DNA of 64,000 bases from Siphonodentalium dalli. Lineage: Eukaryota > Mollusca > Scaphopoda > Gadilida > Siphonodentaliidae. Every line of letters starts with the position of its first letter. Within the stretch, counting starts at the first letter, position 1. Location of the stretch: positions 252,962,484 to 253,026,483 of the forward strand of contig CP136064.1 of the NCBI GenBank assembly GCA_032622095.1, in the 5' to 3' direction. The position numbers were made by a program, and so were the translations under genes. Of the stretch, positions 44,601-58,100 are shown piece by piece. A model generated the notes under the pieces. It searched no databases. It worked only from the letters and a program-made list of their open reading frames with translations, and was not told the DNA's origin.

Positions 44601-46659
44601 TAATGTCAGCCTTTAAAACACTTCTTCATATATCTCAGTTAGTTATAGTTAATATTAACCATCGATTCATCCTAATGTCAGCCTTTAAAACACTTCTTCA
44701 TATATCTCAGTTAGTTATAGTTAATAGTAACCATCGATTCATCCTAATGTCAGCCTTAAAAACACCTCTTCATATATCTCAGTTAGTTATAGTTAATAGT
44801 AACCATCGATTCATCCTAATGTCAGCCTTAAAAACACTTCTTCATATATCTCAGTTAGTTATAGTTAATAGTAACCATCGATTAATCCTAATGTCAGCCT
44901 TTAAAACACTTCTTCATATATCTCAGTTAGTTATAGTTAATAGTAACCATCGATTCATCCTAATGTCAGCCTTTAAAACACTTCTTCATATATCTCAGTT
45001 AGTTATAGTCAATAGTAATCCTCGATTAATCCTAATGTCAGCCTTAAAAACACCTCTTCATATATCTCAGTTAGTTATAGTTAAATAGTAACCATCGATT
45101 AATCCTAATGTCACCCTTAAAAACACTTCTTCATATATCTCAGTTAGTTATAGTTAAATAGTAACCCTCGATTCATCCTAATGTCAGCCTTTAAAACACT
45201 TCTTCATATATCTCAGTTAGTTATAGTTAATAGTAATCATCGATTCATCCTAATGTCAGCATTAAAAACACTTCTTCATATATCTCAGTTAGTTATAGTT
45301 AAATAGTAACCATCGATTCATCCTAATGTCAGCCTTAAAAACACTTCTTCATATATCTCAGTTAGTTATAGTTAAATAGTAACCATCGATTAATCCTAAT
45401 GTCAGCCTTTAAAACACTTCTTCATATATCTCAGTTAGTTATAGTTAAATAGTAACCATCGATTCATCCTAATGTCAGCCTTAAAAACACTTCTTCATAT
45501 ATCTCAGTTAGTTATAGTTAAATAGTAACCATCGATTCATCCTAATGTCAGCCTTTAAAACACTTCTTCATATATCTCAGTTAGTTATAGTTAATATTAA
45601 CCATCGATTCATCCTAATGTCAGCCTTTAAAACACTTCTTCATATATCTCAGTTAGTTATAGTTAAATATTAATCCTCGATTCATCCTAATGTCAGCCTT
45701 AAAAACACTTCTTCATATATCTCAGTTAGTTATAGTTAATAGAAACCATCGATTAATCCTAATGTCAACCTTAAAAACACTTCTTCATATATCTCAGTTA
45801 GTTATAGTTAATAGTAACCATCGATTAATCCTAATGTCAGCCTTTAAAACACTTCTTCATATATCTCAGTTAGTTATAGTTAATAGAAACCATCGATTAA
45901 TCCTAATGTCAACCTTAAAAACACTTCTTCATATATCTCAGTTAGTTATAGTTAATAGTAACCATCGATTAATCCTAATGTCACCCTTAAAAACACTTCT
46001 TCATATATCTCAGTTAGTTATAGTTAATAGAAACCATCGATTAATCCTAATGTCAGCCTTTAAAACACTTCTTCATATATCTCAGTTATTTATAGTCAAT
46101 AGTAACCATCGATTCATCCTAATGTCAGCCTTAAAAACACTTCTTCATATATCTCAGTTAGTTATAGTCAATAGTAACCATCGATTCATCCTAATGTCAG
46201 CCTTTAAAACACTTCTTCATATATCTCAGTTAGTTATAGTTAATAGTAACCATCAATTCATCCTAATGTCAGCCTTAAAAACACTTCTTCATATATCTCA
46301 GTTATTTATAGTCAATAGTAACCATCGATTCATCCTAATGTCAGCCTTAAAAACACTTCTTCATATATCTCAGTTAGTTATAGTTAATAGTAACCATCGA
46401 TGAATCCTAATGTCAGCCTTTAAAACACTTCTTCATATATCTCAGTTATTTATAGTCAATAGTAACCATCAATTCATCCTAATGTCAGCCTTAAAAACAC
46501 TTCTTCATATATCTCAGTTATTTATAGTCAATAGTAACCATCGATTCATCCTAATGTCAGCCTTAAAAACACTTCTTCATATATCTCAGTTAGTTATAGT
46601 TAATAGTAACCATCGATTAATCCTAATGTCAGCCTTAAAAACACTTCTTCATATATCTC

Positions 46660-48130
46660 AGTAAGTTATAGTTAATAGTAAGTCTCTATTAATCCTAATG
46701 TCAGCCTTTAAAACACTTCTTCATATATCTCAGTTAGTTATAGTCAATAGTAACCATCGATTCATCCTAATGTCACCCTTAAAAACACTTCTTCATATAT
46801 CTCAGTAAGTTATAGTTAATAGTAAGTCTCTATTAATCCTAATGTCAGCCTTTAAAACACTTCTTCATATATCTCAGTAAGTTATAGTTAATAGTAAGTC
46901 TCTATTAATCCTAATGTCAGCATTAAAAACACTTCTTCATATATCTCAGTAAGTTATAGTTAATAGTAAGTCTCTATTAATCCTAATGTCAGCCTTTAAA
47001 ACACTTCTTCATATATCTCAGTTAGTTATAGTTAATAGTAAGTCTCTATTAATCCTAATGTCACCCTTTAAAACACTTCTTCATATATCTCAGTAAGTTA
47101 TAGTTAATAGTAAGTCTCTATTAATCCTAATGTCAGCCTTTAAAACACTTCTTCATATATCTCAGTTAGTTATAGTTAATAGTAACCATCGATTCATCCT
47201 AATGTCACCCTTTAAAACACTTCTTCATATATCTCAGTAAGTTATAGTCAATAGTAAGTCTCTATTAATCCTAATGTCAGCCTTTAAAACACTTCTTCAT
47301 ATATCACAGTTAGTTATAGTTAATAGTAACCATCGATTCATCCTAATGTCACCCTTTAAAACACTTCTTCATATATCTCAGTTAGTTATAGTTAATAGTA
47401 AGTCTCTATTAATCCTAATGTCAGCCTTTAAAACACTTCTTCATATATCTCAGTAAGTTATAGTTAATAGTAAGTCTCTATTAATCCTAATGTCAGCATT
47501 AAAAACACTTCTTCATATATCTCAGTAAGTTATAGTTAATAGTAAGTCTCTATTAATCCTAATGTCAGCCTTTAAAACACTTCTTCATATATCTCAGTAA
47601 GTTATAGTTAATAGTAAGTCTCTATTAATCCTAATGTCAGCCTTTAAAACACTTCTTCATATATCTCAGTTAGTTATAGTCAATAGTAACCATCGATTCA
47701 TCCTAATGTCACCCTTAAAAACACTTCTTCATATATCTCAGTAAGTTATAGTTAATAGTAAGTCTCTATTAATCCTAATGTCACCCTTAAAACACTTCTT
47801 CATATATCTCAGTTAGTTATAGTTAATAGTAAGTCTCTATTAATCCTAATGTCAGCCTTTAAAACACTTCTTCATATATCACAGTTAGTTATAGTTAATA
47901 GTAACCATCGATTCATCCTAATGTCACCCTTTAAAACACTTCTTCATATATCTCAGTAAGTTATAGTTAATAGTAACCATCTATTAATCCTAATGTCAGC
48001 CTTTAAAACACTTCTTCATATATCACAGTAAGTTATAGTTAATAGTAACCATCTATTAATCCTAATGTCACCCTTTAAAACACTTCTTAATATATCTCAG
48101 TAAGTTATAGTTAATAGTAACCATCGATTC
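46660..48130 (+). repeat. Satellite domain dominated by AAGTCTCTATTAATCC and CAGTAAGTT variants
   Basis: From about 46,660 the CCATCGAT and CCTCGAT variants give way to AAGTCTCTAT, and CAGTTAGTT to CAGTAAGTT. In the reading frame used further left this introduces a stop (CAG TAA) each time, so long frames disappear. Isolated AAGTCTCTAT units occur earlier (about 42,997), and a possible precursor (AATTCTCTATTAAT) at about 35,860. Confidence 0.8.
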
Positions 48131-48289
48131 ATCCTAATGTCAGCCTTTAAAACACTTCTTCATATATCTCAGTTAGTTATAGTTAATAGTAACCATCGAT
48201 TAATCCTAATGTCACCCTTTAAAACACTTCTTCATATATCTCAGTTACTTATAGTTAATAGTAACCATCGATTAATCCTAATGTCACCC

Positions 48290-49800
48290 TTTAAAACACT
48301 TCTTTATATATCTCAGTTACTTATAGTTAATAGTAACCATCGATTAATCCTAATGTCACCCTTTAAAACACTTCTTCATATATCTCAGTTAGTTATAGTT
48401 AAATAGTAACCATCGATTCATCCTAATGTCACCCTTTAAAACACTTCTTTATATATCTCAGTTACTTATAGTTAAATAGTAAGTCTCTATTAATCCTAAT
48501 GTCACCCTTTAAAACACTTCTTCATATATCTCAGTTAGTTATAGTTAATAGTAAGTCTCTATTAATCCTAATGTCACCCTTTAAAACACTTCTTTATATA
48601 TCTCAGTTACTTATAGTTAAATAGTAACCATCGATTCATCCTAATGTCACCCTTTAAAACACTTCTTTATATATCTCAGTTAGTTATAGTTAATAGTAAG
48701 TCTCTATTAATCCTAATGTCACCCTTTAAAACACTTCTTTATATATCTCAGTTACTTATAGTTAAATAGTAACCATCGATTCATCCTAATGTCACCCTTT
48801 AAAACACTTCTTTATATATCTCAGTTACTTATAGTTAAATAGTAACCATCGATTCATCCTAATGTCACCCTTTAAAACACTTCTTTATATATCTCAGTTA
48901 GTTATAGTTAAATAGTAACCATCGATTCATCCTAATGTCACCCTTTAAAACACTTCTTTATATATCTCAGTTAGTTATAGTTAATAGTAAGTCTCTATTA
49001 ATCCTAATGTCAGCCTTTAAAACACTTCTTTATATATCTCAGTTACTTATAGTTAATAGTAATCCTCGATTCATCCTAATGTCACCCTTTAAAACACTTC
49101 TTTATATATCTCAGTTACTTATAGTTAAATAGTAACCATCGATTCATCCTAATGTCACCCTTTAAAACACTTCTTTATATATCTCAGTTACTTATAGTTA
49201 AATAGTAACCATCGATTCATCCTAATGTCACCCTTTAAAACACTTCTTTATATATCTCAGTTAGTTATAGTTAATAGTAACCATCGATTCATCCTAATGT
49301 CACCCTTTAAAACACTTCTTTATATATCTCAGTTACTTATAGTTAAATAGTAACCATCGATTCATCCTAATGTCACCCTTTAAAACACTTCTTTATATAT
49401 CTCAGTTAGTTATAGTTAATAGTAAGTCTCTATTAATCCTAATGTCACCCTTTAAAACACTTCTTTATATATCTCAGTTACTTATAGTTAAATAGTAACC
49501 ATCGATTCATCCTAATGTCACCCTTTAAAACACTTCTTTATATATCTCAGTTAGTTATAGTTAATAGTAACCATCGATTCATCCTAATGTCACCCTTTAA
49601 AACACTTCTTTATATATCTCAGTTACTTATAGTTAAATAGTAACCATCGATTCATCCTAATGTCACCCTTTAAAACACTTCTTTATATATCTCAGTTAGT
49701 TATAGTTAATAGTAAGTCTCTATTAATCCTAATGTCACCCTTTAAAACACTTCTTTATATATCTCAGTTACTTATAGTTAAATAGTAACCATCGATTAAT
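48290..49800 (+). repeat. Satellite domain with TTCTTTATAT and GTTACTTATAG variants; 145-bp dimers
   Basis: Units use CACCCTTTAAAA, TTCTTTATATATC and often GTTACTTATAG. The 73-bp units recur at 48,475, 48,620, 48,765 and at 49,201, 49,346, 49,491, 49,636 and 49,781, mostly 145 bp apart (73 + 72), with a few spacings of 73 and 217. Confidence 0.85.
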
Positions 49801-52800
49801 CCTAATGTCAGCCTTTAAAACACTTCTTCATATATCTCAGTTAGTTATAGTTAAATAGTAACCATCGATTAATCCTAATGTCAGCCTTTAAAACACTTCT
49901 TCATATATCTCAGTTAGTTATAGTTAATAGTAACCATCGATTCATCCTAATGTCAACCTTTAAAACACTTCTTCATATATCTCAGTTAGTTATAGTTAAT
50001 AGTAACCATCGATTCATCCTAATGTCAGCCTTTAAAACACTTCTTCATATATCTCAGTTAGTTATAGTTAATAGTAAGTCTCTATTAATCCTAATGTCAG
50101 CCTTTAAAACACTTCTTCATATATCTCAGTTAGTTATAGTTAATAGTAAGTCTCTATTCATCCTAATGTCAGCCTTTAAAACACTTCTTCATATATCTCA
50201 GTTAGTTATAGTTAATAGTAAGTCTCTATTCATCCTAATGTCAGCCTTTAAAACACTTCTTTATATATCTCAGTAAGTTATAGTTAATAGTAAGTCTCTA
50301 TTAATCCTAATGTCAGCCTTTAAAACACTTCTTCATATATCTCAGTTAGTTATAGTTAATAGTAAGTCTCTATTCATCCTAATGTCAGCCTTTAAAACAC
50401 TTCTTCATATATCTCAGTTAGTTATAGTTAAATAGTAACCATCGATTAATCCTAATGTCAGCCTTTAAAACACTTCTTTATATATCTCAGTTAGTTATAG
50501 TTTAATAGTAACCATCGATTCATCCTAATGTCAGCCTTTAAAACACTTCTTTATATATCTCAGTTAGTTATAGTTAATAGAAACCATCGATTCATCCTAA
50601 TGTCAGCCTTTAAAACACTTCTTTATATATCTCAGTAAGTTATAGTTAATAGTAAGTCTCTATTCATCCTAATGTCAGCCTTTAAAACACTTCTTTATAT
50701 ATCTCAGTAAGTTATAGTTAATAGTAAGTCTCTATTCATCCTAATGTCAGCCTTTAAAACACTTCTTTATATATCTCAGTAAGTTATAGTTAAATAGTAA
50801 GTCTCTATTCATCCTAATGTCAGCCTTTAAAACACTTCTTTATATATCTCAGTAAGTTATAGTTAAATAGTAAGTCTCTATTAATCCTAATGTCAGCCTT
50901 TAAAACACTTCTTCATATATCTCAGTTAGTTATAGTTAATAGTAAGTCTCTATTCATCCTAATGTCAGCCTTTAAAACACTTCTTCATATATCTCAGTTA
51001 GTTATAGTTAATAGTAAGTCTCTATTCATCCTAATGTCAGCCTTTAAAACACTTCTTCATATATCTCAGTTAGTTATAGTTAAATAGTAACCATCGATTA
51101 ATCCTAATGTCAGCCTTTAAAACACTTCTTTATATATCTCAGTTAGTTATAGTTTAATAGTAACCATCGATTCATCCTAATGTCAGCCTTTAAAACACTT
51201 CTTTATATATCTCAGTTAGTTATAGTTAATAGAAACCATCGATTCATCCTAATGTCAGCCTTTAAAACACTTCTTTATATATCTCAGTTAGTTATAGTTA
51301 ATAGTAACCATCGATTCATCCTAATGTCAGCCTTTAAAACACTTCTTCATATATCTCAGTAAGTTATAGTTAATAGTAAGTCTCTATTCATCCTAATGTC
51401 AGCCTTTAAAACACTTCTTTATATATCTCAGTTAGTTATAGTTAATAGTAAGTCTCTATTAATCCTAATGTCAGCCTTTAAAACACTTCTTCATATATCT
51501 CAGTTAGTTATAGTTAATAGTAAGTCTCTATTCATCCTAATGTCAGCCTTTAAAACACTTCTTCATATATCTCAGTTAGTTATAGTTAAATAGTAACCAT
51601 CGATTAATCCTAATGTCAGCCTTTAAAACACTTCTTTATATATCTCAGTTAGTTATAGTTTAATAGTAACCATCGATTCATCCTAATGTCAGCCTTTAAA
51701 ACACTTCTTTATATATCTCAGTTAGTTATAGTTAATAGAAACCATCGATTCATCCTAATGTCAGCCTTTAAAACACTTCTTTATATATCTCAGTTACTTA
51801 TAGTTAAATAGTAACCATCGATTAATCCTAATGTCAGCCTTTAAAACACTTCTTCATATATCTCAGTAAGTTATAGTTAATAGTAAGTCTCTATTCATCC
51901 TAATGTCAGCCTTTAAAACACTTCTTCATATATCTCAGTTAGTTATAGTTAAATAGTAACCATCGATTAATCCTAATGTCAGCCTTTAAAACACTTCTTT
52001 ATATATCTCAGTTACTTATAGTTAAATAGTAACCATCGATTAATCCTAATGTCAGCCTTTAAAACACTTCTTCATATATCTCAGTAAGTTATAGTTAATA
52101 GTAAGTCTCTATTCATCCTAATGTCAGCCTTTAAAACACTTCTTCATATATCTCAGTTAGTTATAGTTAATAGTAAGTCTCTATTCATCCTAATGTCACC
52201 TTAAAAACACTTCTTCATATATCTCAGTAAGTTATAGTTAATAGTAAGTCTCTATTCATCCTAATGTCACCTTAAAAACACTTCTTTATATATCTCAGTA
52301 AGTTATAGTTAATAGTAAGTCTCTATTAATCCTAATGTCAGCCTTTAAAACACTTCTTCATATATCTCAGTTAGTTATAGTCAATAGTAAGTCTCTATTA
52401 ATCCTAATGTCAGCCTTTAAAACACTTCTTTATATATCTCAGTTAGTTATAGTTAATAGTAAGTCTCTATTAATCCTAATGTCAACCTTTAAAACACTTC
52501 TTCATATATCTCAGTTAGTTATAGTTAATAGTAAGTCTCTATTCATCCTAATGTCACCTTAAAAACACTTCTTCATATATCTCAGTAAGTTATAGTTAAT
52601 AGTAAGTCTCTATTCATCCTAATGTCACCTTAAAAACACTTCTTTATATATCTCAGTAAGTTATAGTTAATAGTAAGTCTCTATTAATCCTAATGTCAGC
52701 CTTTAAAACACTTCTTCATATATCTCAGTTAGTTATAGTCAATAGTAAGTCTCTATTAATCCTAATGTCAGCCTTTAAAACACTTCTTTATATATCTCAG

Positions 52801-54568
52801 TTAGTTATAGTTAATAGTAAGTCTCTATTAATCCTAATGTCAACCTTTAAAACACTTCTTTATATATCTCAGTTAGTTATAGTTAATAGTAAGTCTCTAT
52901 TAATCCTAATGTCAACCTTTAAAACACTTCTTCATATATCTCAGTTAGTTATAGTTAAATAGTAAGTCTCTATTAATCCTAATGTCAGCCTTTAAAACAC
53001 TTCTTCATATATCACAGTAAGTTATAGTTAATAGTAAGTCTCTATTAATCCTAATGTCAGCCTTTAAAACACTTCTTTATATATCTCAGTTAGTTATAGT
53101 TAATAGTAAGTCTCTATTAATCCTAATGTCACCCTTTAAAACACTTCTTTATATATCTCAGTAAGTTATAGTTAATAGTAAGTCTCTATTAATCCTAATG
53201 TCACCCTTTAAAACACTTCTTTATATATCTCAGTTAGTTATAGTTAATAGTAAGTCTCTATTCATCCTAATGTCAGCCTTTAAAACACTTCTTTATATAT
53301 CTCAGTAAGTTATAGTTAATAGTAAGTCTCTATTAATCCTAATGTCAGCCTTAAAAACACTTCTTCATATATCTCAGTAAGTTATAGTTAATAGTAAGTC
53401 TCTATTCATCCTAATGTCAGCCTTTAAAACACTTCTTTATATATCTCAGTAAGTTATAGTTAATAGTAAGTCTCTATTCATCCTAATGTCAGCCTTAAAA
53501 ACACTTCTTCATATATCTCAGTTAATTATAGTTAATAGTAAGTCTCTATTAATCCTAATGTCAGCCTTTAAAACACTTCTTTATATATCTCAGTAAGTTA
53601 TAGTTAATAGTAAGTCTCTATTCATCCTAATGTCAGCCTTAAAAACACTTCTTCATATATCTCAGTTAATTATAGTTAATAGTAAGTCTCTATTAATCCT
53701 AATGTCAGCCTTAAAAACACTTCTTCATATATCTCAGTTAGTTATAGTTAATAGTAAGTCTCTATTAATCCTAATGTCAGCCTTAAAAACACTTCTTCAT
53801 ATATCTCAGTAAGTTATAGTTAATAGTAACCATCGATTAATCCTAATGTCAGCCTTTAAAACACTTCTTCATATATCTCAGTTAGTTATAGTTAAATAGT
53901 AAGTCTCTATTAATCCTAATGTCAGCCTTTAAAACACTTCTTTATATATCTCAGTAAGTTATAGTTAATAGTAAGTCTCTATTAATCCTAATGTCAACCT
54001 TTAAAACACTTCTTTATATATCTCAGTAAGTTATAGTTAATAGTAAGTCTCTATTAATCCTAATGTCAGCCTTTAAAACACTTCTTCATATATCTCAGTT
54101 AGTTATAGTTAAATAGTAAGTCTCTATTAATCCTAATGTCAGCCTTTAAAACACTTCTTCATATATCTCAGTTAGTTATAGTTAAATAGTAAGTCTCTAT
54201 TAATCCTAATGTCAGCCTTTAAAACACTTCTTCATATATCTCAGTTAGTTATAGTTAATAGTAACCATCGATTAATCCTAATGTCAGCCTTTAAAACACT
54301 TCTTCATATATCTCAGTTAGTTATAGTTAATAGTAACCATCGATTCATCCTAATGTCAGCCTTTAAAACACTTCTTTATATATCTCAGTAAGTTATAGTT
54401 AATAGTAAGTCTCTATTAATCCTAATGTCAACCTTTAAAACACTTCTTTATATATCTCAGTAAGTTATAGTTAATAGTAAGTCTCTATTAATCCTAATGT
54501 CAACCTTTAAAACACTTCTTTATATATCTCAGTAAGTTATAGTTAATAGTAAGTCTCTATTAATCCTA

Positions 54569-55270
54569 ATGTCAGCCTTTAAAACACTTCTTCATATATC
54601 TCAGTTAGTTATAGTTAATAGTAACCATCGATTAATCCTAATGTCAGCCTTTAAAACACTTCTTCATATATCTCAGTTAGTTATAGTTAATAGTAACCAT
54701 CGATTAATCCTAATGTCAGCCTTTAAAACACTTCTTCATATATCTCAGTTAGTTATAGTTAATAGTAACCATCGATTCATCCTAATGTCAGCCTTTAAAA
54801 CACTTCTTCATATATCTCAGTTAGTTATGGTTAATAGTAACCATCGATTCATCCTAATGTCAGCCTTTAAAACACTTCTTCATATATCTCAGTTAGTTAT
54901 AGTTAATAGTAACCATCGATTCATCCTAATGTCAGCCTTTAAAACACTTCTTCATATATCTCAGTTAGTTATGGTTAATAGTAACCATCGATTCATCCTA
55001 ATGTCAGCCTTTAAAACACTTCTTCATATATCTCAGTTAGTTATAGTCAATAGTAACCATCGATTCATCCTAATGTCAGCCTTTAAAACACTTCTTCATA
55101 TATCTCAGTTAGTTATAGTTAATAGTAACCATCGATTCATCCTAATGTCAGCCTTTAAAACACTTCTTCATATATCTCAGTTAGTTATAGTCAATAGTAA
55201 CCATCGATTCATCCTAATGTCAGCCTTTAAAACACTTCTTCATATATCTCAGTTAGTTATAGTTAAATAG
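54569..55270 (+). repeat. Near-homogeneous 72-bp block
   Basis: About ten successive 72-bp units, almost all CAGCCTTTAAAA with CCATCGATTCATCC, differ by only single substitutions (GTTATGGTTAAT at 54,828 and 54,972). It interrupts the variant mosaic around it and gives a 233-codon open frame. It looks recently homogenised. Confidence 0.7.
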
Positions 55271-55410
55271 TAACCATCGATTCATCCTAATGTCAGCCTT
55301 AAAAACACTTCTTCATGTATCTCAGTTAGTTATAGTTAATAGTAACCATCGATTCATCCTAATGTCAGCCTTAAAAACACTTCTTCATATATCTCAGTTA
55401 GTTATAGTTA

Positions 55411-58100
55411 AATAGTAAGTCTCTATTAATCCTAATGTCAGCCTTTAAAACACTTCTTCATATATCTCAGTTAGTTATAGTTAATATTAATCCTCGATTC
55501 ATCCTAATGTCAGCCTTTAAAACACTTCTTCATATATCTCAGTTATTTATAGTTAAATAGTAAGTCTCTATTAATCCTAATGTCAGCCTTTAAAACACTT
55601 CTTCATATATCTCAGTTAGTTATAGTTAATATTAATCCTCGATTCATCCTAATGTCAGCCTTTAAAACACTTCTTTATATATCTCAGTTAGTTATAGTTA
55701 AATAGTAAGTCTCTATTAATCCTAATGTCAGCCTTTAAAACACTTCTTCATATATCTCAGTTAGTTATAGTTAATATTAATCCTCGATTCATCCTAATGT
55801 CAGCCTTTAAAACACTTCTTTATATATCTCAGTTAGTTATAGTTAAATAGTAAGTCTCTATTAATCCTAATGTCAGCCTTTAAAACACTTCTTCATATAT
55901 CTCAGTTAGTTATAGTTAATAGTAAGTCTCTATTCATCCTAATGTCAGCCTTTAAAACACTTCTTCATATATCTCAGTTAGTTATAGTTAATAGTAAGTC
56001 TCTATTCATCCTAATGTCAGCCTTTAAAACACTTCTTCATATATCTCAGTTATTTATAGTTAAATAGTAAGTCTCTATTAATCCTAATGTCAGCCTTTAA
56101 AACACTTCTTCATATATCTCAGTTAGTTATAGTTAAATAGTAAGTCTCTATTCATCCTAATGTCAGCCTTTAAAACACTTCTTCATATATCACAGTTAGT
56201 TATAGTTAATAGTAAGTCTCTATTCATCCTAATGTCAGCCTTTAAAACACTTCTTCATATATCTCAGTTAGTTATAGTTAATATTAATCCTCGATTCATC
56301 CTAATGTCAGCCTTTAAAACACTTCTTTATATATCTCAGTTATTTATAGTTAAATAGTAAGTCTCTATTAATCCTAATGTCAGCCTTTAAAACACTTCTT
56401 CATATATCTCAGTTAGTTATAGTTAATAGTAAGTCTCTATTCATCCTAATGTCAGCCTTTAAAACACTTCTTCATATATCTCAGTTAGTTATAGTTAATA
56501 TTAATCCTCGATTCATCCTAATGTCAGCCTTTAAAACACTTCTTTATATATCTCAGTTAGTTATAGTTAAATAGTAAGTCTCTATTAATCCTAATGTCAG
56601 CCTTTAAAACACTTCTTCATATATCTCAGTTAGTTATAGTTAATAGTAAGTCTCTATTAATCCTAATGTCAGCCTTTAAAACACTTCTTCATATATCTCA
56701 GTTAGTTATAGTTAATATTAATCCTCGATTCATCCTAATGTCAGCCTTTAAAACACTTCTTTATATATCTCAGTTATTTATAGTTAAATAGTAAGTCTCT
56801 ATTAATCCTAATGTCAGCCTTTAAAACACTTCTTCATATATCTCAGTTAGTTATAGTTAATATTAATCCTCGATTCATCCTAATGTCAGCCTTTAAAACA
56901 CTTCTTTATATATCTCAGTTAGTTATAGTTAAATAGTAAGTCTCTATTAATCCTAATGTCAGCCTTTAAAACACTTCTTCATATATCTCAGTTAGTTATA
57001 GTTAATATTAATCCTCGATTCATCCTAATGTCAGCCTTTAAAACACTTCTTTATATATCTCAGTTAGTTATAGTTAAATAGTAAGTCTCTATTAATCCTA
57101 ATGTCAGCCTTTAAAACACTTCTTCATATATCTCAGTTAGTTATAGTTAATAGTAAGTCTCTATTCATCCTAATGTCAGCCTTTAAAACACTTCTTCATA
57201 TATCTCAGTTATTTATAGTTAAATAGTAAGTCTCTATTAATCCTAATGTCAGCCTTTAAAACACTTCTTCATATATCTCAGTTAGTTATAGTTAATATTA
57301 ATCCTCGATTCATCCTAATGTCAGCCTTTAAAACACTTCTTTATATATCTCAGTTAGTTATAGTTAAATAGTAAGTCTCTATTAATCCTAATATCAGCCT
57401 TTAAAACACTTCTTTATATATCTCAGTAAGTTATAGTTAATAGTAAGTCTCTATTCATCCTAATGTCAGCCTTTAAAACACTTCTTCATATATCTCAGTT
57501 ATTTATAGTTAAATAGTAAGTCTCTATTAATCCTAATGTCAGCCTTTAAAACACTTCTTCATATATCTCAGTTAGTTATAGTTAATATTAATCCTCGATT
57601 CATCCTAATGTCAGCCTTTAAAACACTTCTTCATATATCTCAGTTATTTATAGTTAAATAGTAAGTCTCTATTAATCCTAATGTCAGCCTTTAAAACACT
57701 TCTTCATATATCTCAGTTAGTTATAGTTAATATTAATCCTCGATTCATCCTAATGTCAGCCTTTAAAACACTTCTTCATATATCTCAGTTATTTATAGTT
57801 AAATAGTAAGTCTCTATTAATCCTAATGTCAGCCTTTAAAACACTTCTTCATATATCTCAGTTAGTTATAGTTAATATTAATCCTCGATTCATCCTAATG
57901 TCAGCCTTTAAAACACTTCTTCATATATCTCAGTTATTTATAGTTAAATAGTAAGTCTCTATTAATCCTAATGTCAGCCTTTAAAACACTTCTTCATATA
58001 TCTCAGTTAGTTATAGTTAATATTAATCCTCGATTCATCCTAATGTCAGCCTTTAAAACACTTCTTTATATATCTCAGTTAGTTATAGTTAAATAGTAAG
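55411..58100 (+). repeat. 145-bp higher-order repeat (73 + 72), with 217-bp trimers
   Basis: The AATAGTAAGTCTC unit (73-bp form) recurs at 55,411, 55,556, 55,701, 55,846, then 56,063, 56,136, 56,353, 56,570, 56,787, and again every 145 bp from 56,787 through 58,092 (for example 56,932, 57,077, 57,222, 57,367, 57,512, 57,657, 57,802, 57,947). Spacings are 145 or 217, with one 73. The companion unit carries AATATTAATCCTCGATTCAT. This is the most regular part of the array. Confidence 0.9.
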
